From contig QWDQ01000022.1 of NCBI GenBank assembly GCA_003868215.1, positions 248,001 through 312,000 on the forward strand: 64,000 bases of DNA, given 5' to 3'. The DNA comes from Pseudophaeomoniella oleicola. Taxonomy: Eukaryota; Ascomycota; Eurotiomycetes; Phaeomoniellales; Phaeomoniellaceae. Shown here piece after piece: positions 54,361 through 64,000 of this stretch. The position numbers were made by a program, and so were the translations under genes. A model generated the notes under the pieces. That model ran no database searches. It was not told the origin of the DNA and saw nothing but the letters and a program-made list of their open reading frames with translations. The first letter of the stretch is position 1, and every line of letters begins with the position of its first letter.

Positions 54361-55325
54361 CTACCACCAGGTGATTGGACCTAAACCAGGATCGCACATT
54401 GATGCCTAGACAGCCTATTAGCCAAGGCCTGGCACCATGATCAGCCATGTACTTACAATCAATGAGTATGGAGGCCTCTTTTCTGTCTTGTCATTTGCCT
54501 CGTCTCCTTCGAGTTTGGGACCTTTGGGGGCTTGGTCTACCCACTCCTCACCTTCGATCCTGAAGCGCACCGTCTCTCCAATATCAAAGTACAGATCAGT
54601 GTCCTCGTTCTTCCAAACGAACACTTTCTCATCGGTATTACTGGTAGACAGTCAGTAAAGGTATCCCCAATTGCAATAGGCCAGTCGCTCATGACCATGA
54701 TGGCGCTCGTAGTAACCGTTATACTGAGGATGAAATCTTGACTTACAAAGACGTTTCAGGAAAAAGCAGATGTGGCGGTACTGTAATATCATGGAAGAAC
54801 TCGACGGACACTGTAGAGAGATCAATCACTGGCCCATTTGTTGAGCAATGAAGAGTTGCTTACGCTTGATCCCCTGAGCGGTGCAGGATGATATTCTTCC
54901 TTGGATTACTTCGCCTTTGAATGGACGAAAGACAACCAGGCGGAATACGACTGCCAGTTTTCATCATCAGCGCGGTTCGTTGGCTAAGCTCATCATGCGG
55001 TCCCATTCCCACGTACCATTGACATTCACGAAGCCGGTCCCATGCCCAATGAGCCCTTCCGAGTGCTCTAACAGATCATACATGCAAAAGCAGAGACCGA
55101 TCTTCTGCATGACCTGAGAGATCATAAGAGGCAGCCCTACCACTGAAGTATTGAGAAGGCTCACCTTGTTGGAATATTTTTCGTTGATCTTATCCTCAAC
55201 CTCCTGACGACTATTCTTGTAGAATTCGTGAGGTGGTATTTGAACAAGATCGGATATGGTAGTCTAACCGATGTGAGTACATATCAATTGCCGATACAGC
55301 TTGGATCCCATACAAGGATGAACAT
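54361..55325 (-). CDS. RPC25: RNA polymerase III subunit RPC25/RPC8 (RPB7-like)
   Basis: Seven exons, as complement: 55314-55325, 55165-55263, 55017-55113, 54864-54950, 54747-54810, 54457-54640, 54361-54405. Introns are 50, 51, 66, 53, 106 and 51 nt and the protein has 195 residues (yeast 212). It starts MFIL, then TTISDLVQIPPHEF. The RPB7-type tip domain holds IGLCFCMYDLLEHSEGLIGHG and GFVNVNVVFRLVVFRPFKGEV, and the OB-type domain has FHDITVPPHLLFPE, FVWKNEDTDLYFDIGETVRF and the pol III-specific SMCDPGLGPITWW end. RPC25 pairs with RPC17 in the stalk of RNA polymerase III and is needed for initiation at tRNA and 5S genes. The first coding exon has only 12 nt. A longer Asp/Lys/Glu-rich loop lies at about residues 150-170. 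It diverges from the NUFIP1-domain gene. Confidence 0.92.
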
Positions 55326-55762
55326 CTTGATGGACGATCAGGTTGAACAGAGTTGCTATCAAGCCTTGGAAAAGAGATGCTTCGGAGGTACAAGGCTGTT
55401 TACTAAGGATCTGGAGGTTGGAAGGAAAGGCGTATACGATGATGCGCGATTTGGGACATCATCGACCAGAGTTCGCAAGTGAATAAGTCACCGACATATT
55501 CAACTCAGAGTACTCCGACTGTGATATCGTCAGGCACAATAACGAGACTCAGACTCGGACGTTGAAATCGAAACTTTTCTGATGCCGCTCATCCTTATCG
55601 CTTATCGGTGGACTCTGATGTGGAGACTGTCCCAGGATTTTCTGACGCGCAGTACTTCTGTACTTCTGCGTGTATTCGATCTGCGCCTTTTCGTCTCAGC
55701 TTCTGCGTAGGATTCGACCGTGATGAGATGAATGGAAGCTGTTCTGTTGAGACACCCTCAAG
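55326..55762. promoter_or_regulatory. Divergent promoter between RPC25 and the NUFIP1-domain gene
   Basis: 437 bp between two divergent starts. Short direct repeats of GTACTTCTG occur at 55650-55667. Sharing between a pol III subunit and a probable snoRNP assembly factor would fit joint control of ribosome production, but no known element was recognised. Confidence 0.45.
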
Positions 55763-57493
55763 ATGACTTCTCAGGGATTCTCTTTCCCTCCTCCTCCGCC
55801 TCCACCTCCTACGAACCAAACTTTCTCTCAAAATGTTACGCAAAATTATACAAGCTCGAGAGGCCGTGGTCGTGGTAATACAGGCAATCGTGGAGGCTGG
55901 CGAGGCGTGGGCACACCCAACAGGGGTCGAGGTGGTTTCCAAGGCCATACAGGAGCAAATCAGAACTACACTCCTGGCAATTACAGCAATGGTTACAACA
56001 ACTTCGGGAGAGGAGGCTATAATAACGCCCCAAGCGCAGCAGGATATGGATCCTTCCCTCAAGCACAACTACAGCCGGGCACAGCAAACTATAGTCAACC
56101 CAGTACCAGCCATTACAAACGCCCGTACTCTGCGGCATTTCCGAACCACCCACCGACAACACGGCCGCAAGCTGCACCAGCAGTACCAAGTTTTGGACAA
56201 CCACTGCCAACTGCGCCCCTAACATATCCTGGCCCTTCGGCACACTCGTTCTCAAGCTCAGAGAAGCCGATAGAGAAGTCCCACCGAAAGCACCCGCGGA
56301 AGCACAACCAGCTTGGGTTGACGCCAGCTCAGGAAGAACACGAATCCTCCTCAGCCTCAGGCTCAGATGCCGACGAAGAGACAACATTCGCAACTGGAGA
56401 CGCCTCTACAGCTTTGGAGATCTCATATCGTGGCAAAACATCCACGTTAAAGACTGCTGCAGATGTTGCGGCATGGATCGAAGAGAGAAAGAAGAACTTC
56501 CCTACACGAGAGCGTGTAGAAGCACGGAAGAAAGAGGAAGCTGAGCGCAAGAAGAAGTATGAGGAAGTCAAGCAAGCAAGATATGAGGCGGTGAAGGCCC
56601 AGCGATTAGAGAGGCAGCAAGCACGTCAAAGTGGCAAACAGGAAGCACCAGCAACATCTCAGAACCATCCCGATAGCGCTGCCATCAGAGGAGTTTCCAA
56701 TCCAAGGAAAAGAGGCATTGAGCGGCAGTCTGTTGCAAAGACTGATTCTACAGAGGCTGTGACTAAAGCTAAACTTAAGGCCGAGAAGCTCCGCAAACGA
56801 GCTTTGAAAGCAGAAGAAGCCGTGAAAAAGGCAGAGGCAGCCGCATTAGCAGTAGTAACTGAGAAGACACAATTTCCCGCGGATACCAGTGGAATCGACA
56901 GCATCCCTACAACGACCTCGCCACACCTTGAATCCAATACCACGAATCTCGGCATCCTCGAGGAGACCATTGACCTCCCCGACCTGGAAAACATCCCATC
57001 CTCAGACTCCGACCTAGACGACGTCGACGACACCACGTCCTCCGGATCCTCTCCCTCCGACTCCGACAACGAATCCGACTCCAACGCCTCATCCACCTCC
57101 CTCCCCCCCGAAACCCTCTCAACCAAACCCTCAGAACACCCCCAGCGCATCCCCCCTCCCACCCGCCTACCCCCAAAATCCCTCAAACCCTGCCACAAAT
57201 TCCGCTCGACCGGCCGCTGCCCCAAAGGCGACCGATGCAGATACTCGCACGACCTCTCCTCTTCACAATCCAGAGATCCAACAACAACAACAAGACAAAA
57301 GAACAACGGCGTCAAAAAATCCGACCGCAAAACCAAAGGCCTGTATCAGATCCTGATGGAAAAGCAGGAAGACGAGGACCGGAAGTTGGTGTTGAGAAGT
57401 ATCTTGGCGCTCGGGAAGATGGGGTTGTTGAAGAATGGTGATGATGATGGGGAGCAGCAGAAAGAAAAAGGAGAAGAAAAGGTGACTGGCTGA
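55763..57493 (+). CDS. NUFIP1-domain and CCCH zinc-finger protein, probable box C/D snoRNP assembly factor
   Basis: A single exon encodes 576 residues. It opens with a Pro run (PPPPPPPP), then an RGG/RG and Asn/Tyr/Gly-rich region (about 30-100), typical of RNA-binding or phase-separating proteins. The NUFIP1 conserved region is at about 221-260: YRGKTSTLKTAADVAAWIEE, then RKKNFPT. A long Lys/Glu/Arg helix follows (255-360). After an acidic Ser/Asp stretch (400-440) comes one CCCH finger at about 476-495, C-X8-C-X5-C-X3-H. The tail is again helical and charged. In yeast Rsa1, a NUFIP1-domain protein, works with the R2TP chaperone to assemble box C/D snoRNPs. The same NUFIP1-CCCH layout seems usual in filamentous fungi. 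Confidence 0.83.
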   Translation: MTSQGFSFPPPPPPPPTNQTFSQNVTQNYTSSRGRGRGNTGNRGGWRGVGTPNRGRGGFQGHTGANQNYTPGNYSNGYNNFGRGGYNNAPSAAGYGSFPQAQLQPGTANYSQPSTSHYKRPYSAAFPNHPPTTRPQAAPAVPSFGQPLPTAPLTYPGPSAHSFSSSEKPIEKSHRKHPRKHNQLGLTPAQEEHESSSASGSDADEETTFATGDASTALEISYRGKTSTLKTAADVAAWIEERKKNFPTRERVEARKKEEAERKKKYEEVKQARYEAVKAQRLERQQARQSGKQEAPATSQNHPDSAAIRGVSNPRKRGIERQSVAKTDSTEAVTKAKLKAEKLRKRALKAEEAVKKAEAAALAVVTEKTQFPADTSGIDSIPTTTSPHLESNTTNLGILEETIDLPDLENIPSSDSDLDDVDDTTSSGSSPSDSDNESDSNASSTSLPPETLSTKPSEHPQRIPPPTRLPPKSLKPCHKFRSTGRCPKGDRCRYSHDLSSSQSRDPTTTTRQKNNGVKKSDRKTKGLYQILMEKQEDEDRKLVLRSILALGKMGLLKNGDDDGEQQKEKGEEKVTG

Positions 57494-58126
57494 TGGATCT
57501 TGGGGGGTGAGGGGGGAGGGGGGGAGATTGATTGATTGATTTGATTTTCTTTCATGGGCTAGGGAGGTACATACCTACATAGCAAATAATGTGTTATATG
57601 TAGAGGGTAGAAATATATACCTAACCGCCTCTATTTCTCTCTCTACACTATATCCTCGTCTACCTCCCTCGTTCTCTCTAGTTACACATATGAAACATCC
57701 CCCCAGGCCAAATGTAGTCAAAATTTGTTTTTCATTTGAAGATCAGGATTTTGGTAGACAAAACTATATGTACATACAATACAATACAAGACTAAGGTGG
57801 AACGTATCCTCCTCCCCCCCCGCAAGTTGGATGAATAGATGGTTAGAAGGTATGGTAAAGAAGAGGTAAAGGTACCTGAGGGTGGATAGATAGATAGTTA
57901 GGGTAGATGGACACTAAGTATTAGATATCGTGATATCGACAGGAGACACTATGATGTGACAGGGACGGATCAAGAGCGGACGGTTTGGTGTCGTTCGGTC
58001 GCAGGGAATTCTCTTTGGTACATCGGATACTGTTATCTCCTTCCGCGGGTCATTATTTGTAATCGTTGTTCTCTCCTTCTTAGGGAGGATTTTGGGTATA
58101 TGTTGGCGTTGAGATCACAGAGAGAC
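57494..58126. other. Intergenic: converging 3' regions
   Basis: 633 bp between the NUFIP1-domain gene stop and the stop of the leftward GPI protein. GATT repeats at 57523-57542, CT runs near 57635 and GATAGATAGATAGTTAGG at about 57884-57902. No gene seen. Confidence 0.5.
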
Positions 58127-58893
58127 TTATAGTATTGCAGCAGCACCCATCAATATGGCTGCTGCTAGTGGGGCTTGAGCTTTGGGATTCCAGGCTGCGT
58201 TTGCGGTCGGGGCGGTGGTCGAGGTTAGTTGGGTTACGGAGGGGGTGATGGATGCTGCGGTTCTCGAAGAGGTTGAGGACGCGGCTGTGGCTGAAGAGGA
58301 AGATGATGCGGCTGCAGCGCTGCCACTGCTGGATGAGGCCGCGGCTGAAGAGCCAGTTGTTGCTGCGGCGCTGGCAGAAGCAGAGGAGCTTGACGCTGTG
58401 GCAGCTGCTGTATAGGTTGATGCAGGCAAGGACCCGGTGCCTGAGGCTGAGGCGATGGAGAAAGCTGGGGAGAAGTTGTAAGTGTCTGGATTGGCGTCGT
58501 CAATGATTTCAAAGGTGTAGGCTCCAGGCGCGATGTCGGCAGATGGGGGAATCGAGACGGTGGTCGAGCCGGTGTTAGCGATTGAGCTGGCCAGGACAAT
58601 GCCGGAGTTTGGGGTTATGTAGCCATTGGCTTGGAGTTTGATCGTTACGGTGCTGTTTGACAGACAGTGATTAGACGGCGAACCTGATAGTAGAGAGAAT
58701 AAAGGACACCAATTTGCAGCGGTCCTTACCTGCCCTCCAGGTTGCTCCATGACAAGTCTACAGTATGACCAGCGGTGGCGGTATAGGTGCTTTGACCGGC
58801 AGGGACATTGAAAGCATTTGCAGATGTAGTGTTGTCTTGAGCGACTGCATATGCAGCGCAAAATGAGAGAATAATTGTTGACCAGGCACGCAT
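58127..58893 (-). CDS. GPI-anchored Ser/Ala-rich cell-wall protein (KRE9/KNH-type domain)
   Basis: Two exons (complement of 58730-58893 and 58127-58652; 77-nt intron, GTAAGG...CAG) give 229 residues. A signal peptide covers residues 1-19 (RAWSTIILSFCAAYAVA). Residues ~25-120 form a beta-sandwich-like domain with AGHTVDLSWSNLEG, STVTIKLQANG and the ending AYTFEIIDDANPDTYNFSPAF, as in the yeast cell-wall synthesis KRE9/KNH1 family (Ser-Thr-rich GPI proteins). Residues 125-205 are nearly all Ser, Ala and Thr, a stalk for O-mannosylation. A hydrophobic C-terminus (PLAAAILMGAAAIL) is the GPI-attachment signal. Such proteins are placed on the outer membrane leaflet or cell wall; the role is probably structural or in beta-1,6-glucan. 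No catalytic residues are visible. Confidence 0.88.
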
Positions 58894-61800
58894 CTTGACT
58901 TATGTGTTCCTAAGGCTGTAGAGAGGTCGAAGAGTGAATCGTGCAAGAGACTTGAAGTCAAAGGGGTCGAAGCTGGTACTTTGAGTCGACTGTTTACTTT
59001 TGCTTTGTAAAAAAGGTTCGTCTAGACTGTCACTGATGCAATGAGTGGAGCAAACGATGGTAGTCAGACGATGCTGGAGGAATGCACAGTAACCTGAGGG
59101 ATACCAACAAGGGAGGAAAGGAAAGTATTAGATATGAAAGAATGAAGCGATTGAAAACGGTCAAAAGAAATCACGATACTCTGGCCTTATTCTGGAACAT
59201 GATCCATCTGAAAATAGGTATAAAAAGACCACGGCGAAGGAATTCTCGTATTTTGAGGACTCAGATGAAAGTGGTAGCCGCACTGAAATCTTAGATGCGC
59301 TCCGATCGTGTTAGAACATAAATCGGGTATCCCATATTCGACTTGGCCTAACCTCAAGTTTCCTTAGGCGTAGGATGCCACTGGACTGAATAAATAAGGA
59401 CGGAGCCCATTGGGATTGTTCTAGGGAACCTGGCGAGCTGGCCGCCGAAAAGGTTCTATTATTAGGGGTGACCTTGTTGTTGTTTGCTGCCTTGGGCAAA
59501 GAGTCACCCCTGGAACCTTTCTCGTTGTGGTTAATAGGGAGCCCATTATAAGTTACCTCGGGTAAAGCGCTTTGGGGCTGAGCTTTAGCAACGGGAGGAT
59601 CAATTAGCGTGTCAATGAACCAACCGACAAGGCCAGAATAGAACCGAACTGGCCACTGGGAGTATCGTAGACTGTAGACTGTAGACTGTAGCAAACATAT
59701 GTCGGTTGCCGTGTCTTTCAACTAGCTGTGGTTCTTGTTTCACATGACACTCAACACGGTGAATATTGACGAGTAAATCATCGTACCATTAGCCATACGT
59801 TTCCGGATTGTGTGGGTAAAGCAAACAATATTGACTGAGATCTTCAAGTTTCCCGATGATAGATGAGCTGACCACCCCTTCAAGACTTGATGAGTATTCG
59901 TATACTGTACAATGGAGACGGGTCAAGAAGGAAGCAAAAGCCCCCAGCACATAAGAAACAAGAAGGCTATGATGAGGACAATGCTTGAGATGATGAGAGT
60001 ACCATCATAACAACATTGACGATTAACATGTCATCATGAATAGCCCAGGTATTCGCAGCGCGAGGTGATGAGTTGACCGTCATAATAACAGTCATGATGG
60101 AGGGTAACGTGCGTAACACTCTTCCCGACAAGACGCGAAGTGGTGTTTCAAGAAAGATGAAGGAGGGAAAGGATTGATATATATTGACTGCCTATATAAT
60201 AGCAAGCAGCCACCGGAACCCTGATTGTGAGGAGATTACGTGTGCACGCTGTGCTATCTGACGCGATGAAAAGGTAGAACCACTTCCTCATCAAGCCATA
60301 TCTTACCAGAGAAACGAACACATGGAACAGGAGGGCTCAATCGGTCTATGTGCGCTGGTCAGAGTGCCGGCGACCCCAGTGAAACACTGCAGTGGCTTCG
60401 CATACGGTCAGTTGAACCCACCATCTGCTGTACGGGAGCGACTACAACGCAATATGGTACCTCTCACGACTTTCACAGGCTGTTCATCCAAACGGCGTCA
60501 TCGGTCGCTCCCATGATCCAGAGATTCGTAACAGTACTAGCCGGATATTCTACATAGAGAATTAGACTACCCACGCCAGTCTGTTGCCGGCTACATTGGG
60601 TCGTCATTGACAGATTACCCGACTCCTCGGGGGCTAACGGCATAGTGAGCGAAGCGCTGAGGTTGAGGCCAGCCAGAGAAGTTGTTGCTCATCTCAGGCA
60701 CGTTTTCTTGTGAGACACGCATGGCATGGCATCCAGATGGTATGGCTTGTCGCAGATCTAACATGTTCACCTACACGTGATGCTGAGTATTTGTCCCTGC
60801 AACGGTCATGATCATTCGTGGCAACCGCAACCATCTTTCACATCAACATTCGACACTCAAACGCTCAGACGACAGCATCGTGGCGGTGAGTGAGAACAAG
60901 GGAGAAGGGAGGCTCTTGCGCTGTCGATCACTGAACACCAGCCGACAAGTCGATAGAGCACTAGCAAGTTCTTGCATGAAGCTGCAGGCACGATTTAGCC
61001 AGATTTTCGCCAGGTTTTCGGTAGCTTCATCCTTGCCAACAGCACAACCGCTCATGCGTCCAAACCCCCTCCTCTCCCGGGTGGTTCCTGGCCGCTGGTC
61101 AGCCTCGAGGGTGAAGCAACAAATGTCGTAGAAATCCAGAATTGCTCACCCATCGAATTGGGAACACTGATCGATATCCTTGCCACTCTATTGCCACGCG
61201 AGACCTCTGTTCTACACGAAGCATGATGGACCTTCAAACAGCAGAGATCAGCAGTTGCCACTAAAATCCGCATTGACATAATAGTGTGTGGGCTACCGGT
61301 AACGTGGTCCAATTCTTCTGGGGTAAGCTACGGCTCGACGGTCTTGCTCTGCCACAAATTTGCAAACGCTGTTCCCAGGAACTAAAGTAATTAAGTAAGA
61401 CGGCCTGCATCTGCACTAAAACCGTCGACCTAAGCGAATATCCTAAGGGACTATCCGACATTATATCGCGACCAACGATCGCCTAGCTTCCAGCTATGAA
61501 GCAAGGCTCTTCCTGGTTCACTTTGCCCTTGATCGTCAAAGAAGGAAACCACTATCCGGCAACCTTGGGGTCAAAGATACTACGTACTGCGCCAATGATC
61601 TTCAACTAAGAATGGATCTTGTTGATCAATGTGACTTGCATAGGCAGTAGAATTGTCGCTGAGATCCTGCTGATTGTCGACAAGATAAAGTAAAGCCCAG
61701 AGAGAAGCTGGATTGCTTAACTCGGTTTTCGTCTGGTCACACGTGGTGCACTTAGCAGCAGTAAGGCCATGTATTCGTGTCTTGACAACAGCGTTCATGC

Positions 61801-64000
61801 TGCAACATTATGCGGCTTGCGGATTGCTGTTTCGGGACCTTGGACATCAGCAAACGAAAGTAATATGACGCCTCATGCAGGATAATGTGAACTAGATGCT
61901 TCCAATTCATATACTATACTTTCCCAAGTGCCATTGTTTGCCCAACGCCAGTAAGCAGTCGAGATGAAAGGGATGGAACTAGAGATTCGTGTACTTGCAG
62001 GCGGTGGAGATTGCTATCAACGGCGTCCTGGTTCATGCGGCAGGCATCAATTGATGCGTATGATGTTGTTCTGTAAATCCCTTCTTTGGGAAAGACGACC
62101 ACCTCCTGATACTGCGTACGTGTAGTTGGCATGCACATGAGACGGGGATATGCTGGGAGAGATTTACGAAAAGAAGAAGTCCAGCCGCCACCATTGTCCC
62201 TTGTGATCAAAATGGATTGCCTGTCCGCGATCGACTCGCATATTGTGGCGTACATTCATGTTTGTCTGGTGTGTGTGCTATCATGGCTAACAGAACCCGG
62301 TGCTGGCTGCGATTTGCGGATCCCCTTCTTAGATGTGTTGCACTGCAGTTGGCCGACATGTTTGGAAATGCACAGGAGATCAACCCTTTTCCCACGCCAG
62401 GCGAAGGGAAGGGGCGTTTGAATTTGTTTGCTATTTGCTCCATCTCAAGCATTTATTGGTTCACCGGCCACATGGCAGTCGATAGAAGCATTCCGATATA
62501 CTTCATAAAAAGGTCTTTATGCCCGAGGTCATTGGAATGTGAGTATTTCTTTCCCCTGTTAACGTTGTGTCTATACATTTCCTTACATCCTTCCACCATC
62601 TTGCATTTCTCTTCACCTGGCCGTGGTCGGCTGCTGTTATATTGGGAGCCATATATTATATCGTCGTCGAGAGAGTTCATACACGGCCTGTACTATACCC
62701 ACAACGGTAGCGGTGTAAGACCCGGTGGTATTCCTACTATGGTAGTGAAGCGAGCAGTGTGCAATCTGGGAACGTCATTGACATCTGGAGGTGAGAATGG
62801 AGAAGGCGACTATGAAGGGAAGGATTTCTGAGCTGGACTATGACTCTTTGCCACCAACACTTCGTCGAAAGGTGAGTGTCTAAATGCTTCAATGCATTAT
62901 ATTTCCTTGAATCCCGAAGACATGAGACCAGTGATAAGGATGGACGACGCTTGGACCTACTGGAAAGGAAGTTCACTTTGGGAGAAGCTTCGATTATTCG
63001 TTCCAACACTATTGCACCCCGGCTTTCTACATCCATTGGGCCCTGGAACCCCTATCACGAAAGATGTTATTGGGCAAGGGACCAGTACCAGCATACTGGA
63101 CTTCGACAAGGCCAGATCCATCTTCTCATCACGAACCCACTGACTCCTCTGTGACTCAGCATGATGAGGGAGATACCTTACCACGCCCAGTCAAAGGTTA
63201 CTTGGACATGCAATTTCATGTCGTTGATTACTTTCTGATTGACAAATTATGCTGGTGCCGGTTGACTGTGATTGTACCAGAGTTATACCTTGGGAAGGGT
63301 GTGGTGTGGTGTGGTGTGGTCCCTTTGTGATAAGTGAACGTTACTTGTGGTACTGTGGTACCTGAAGCGAGAATAGCGTCCCGCTTATCCATCCAGGCAC
63401 CGTTCAGTTTGTGGTCTCTGTCAAGTTCCAACCGAGCAGCTCATCAACAAACTATCTACGGAGTGACCTACCTCCCTGTCTACCCTAGTCGGCATAACTA
63501 CCTCGCTACTACGTACAGTAACAGTTTGGTCGTCGAGAAAGAAGAACCACCGACAAGCCATGGCCGATATTAATTGTTAATCACATCTCCACTCCTCACC
63601 AGACTTGAGGACTCCAAACTCGCATGGTCCAATCGCTCATCACAATCCTGGTCGATCTATCTTCAATAGCGTCGAGCTGTCTCTCTCGGCTCGACCCAAA
63701 CCCATTGAGACTTTTGAATGCTACACCACCTTGAGAGACATTTTGCTGACCGTTGGCTCCTTCCTAATAGTACTTTTCCACTTTGGAACGTCTGCGCCTT
63801 GCAAGTGCTGCCGATCCAACGGCGCTTCCTCAACATGGCCGTTGCATGAAAACTAACCCCGTCCTTCCACTCTCCACCAAATGTCCTCGTCGACCAGCTT
63901 TAGGGAGAACCTCCACACTGACTCGGCTTAAATCTCACCGTTTCCGAAAGTCACTTTTCGCGACCGAGACTTATATTACTTCGCAAATAGACACTCAGTG
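58894..64000. other. Gene-poor 5.1-kb right end
   Basis: I find no gene with a recognisable domain here. Frames are short (mostly under 110 codons), overlap on both strands and lack conserved motifs. The longest, 62217-62831, reaches 204 codons only from a non-ATG start. GTAGACT is repeated in tandem at 59668-59692 and GTGTG at 63299-63321. A 25-codon open stretch ending at a good donor lies at 62797-62871. Base composition is not strongly AT-rich, so heavy repeat-induced point mutation is not obvious. The rightmost part may be the promoter of a gene beyond the edge. Confidence 0.45.

Noticed and set aside
62217-62831. 204-codon plus frame in the gene-poor end
   Set aside because: No ATG at that start, mixed composition, no recognised motif or conserved segment.
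58894-64000. Search for transposon, LTR or other virus-like element
   Set aside because: No terminal repeats, target-site duplications, integrase, reverse transcriptase or transposase motifs recognised by eye in any frame.

Overview
This window is nuclear DNA of a filamentous ascomycete (Pezizomycotina). The evidence is short introns (mostly 47-130 nt, GT...AG, with CTAAC/CTGAC-like branch sites), about 50% GC, and a typical fungal gene set: Zn2Cys6 regulators, a fungal HAK-type K+ transporter, a PDR-type ABC transporter, a Git3-like GPCR, HRI1 and a KRE9/KNH-type GPI protein. I cannot fix the class from sequence alone. I see no bacterial-style operons, rRNA, convincing tRNA, CRISPR, intact transposon or virus-derived element.

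Layout. 1-9 kb is conserved housekeeping: a DUF726/TMCO4-like membrane hydrolase cut by the left edge, the twin-CX9C protein CMC2, the ribosome-biogenesis WD protein PWP1, and a conserved fungal protein behind a 0.73-kb leader with no ATG. 9-18 kb has a four-exon HAK potassium transporter, a conserved fungal protein of unknown role, a TDP2-like phosphodiesterase and a BTB-like protein. 18-29 kb is the most accessory-looking part: an eight-exon epoxide hydrolase with a 9-nt microexon, an MFS exporter, a cytochrome P450 divergent from it, HRI1, and a Zn2Cys6 regulator. This looks like a small oxidation/hydration/export group without a backbone synthase. 29-37 kb holds ERO1, a 94-residue Gly-rich membrane or secreted protein, and a sugar transporter with a GC-AG intron, followed by about 2 kb of simple-sequence-rich spacer.

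37-47 kb carries the ASPM-like spindle protein, a seven-helix Git3/GPR1-type receptor, a conserved small protein with either a membrane anchor or a mitochondrial presequence, and a second Zn2Cys6 regulator. That regulator is divergent from a full-length PDR-type ABC transporter (47-51.5 kb). Their shared 528-bp promoter holds a perfect TGACTCA palindrome and an inverted CGG/CCG pair. 52-59 kb has a cystathionine gamma-lyase-like enzyme, RNA polymerase III subunit RPC25 (seven exons, the first coding exon only 12 nt), a NUFIP1-domain plus CCCH-finger RNP assembly factor, and a GPI-anchored cell-wall protein. From 58.9 kb to the right edge (about 5.1 kb) I find no gene I can support.

All exon boundaries were read by eye from splice consensus, reading frame and family conservation. 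Where more than one model fits, the entry says so. No homology search was run. Family names rest on recognised motifs.
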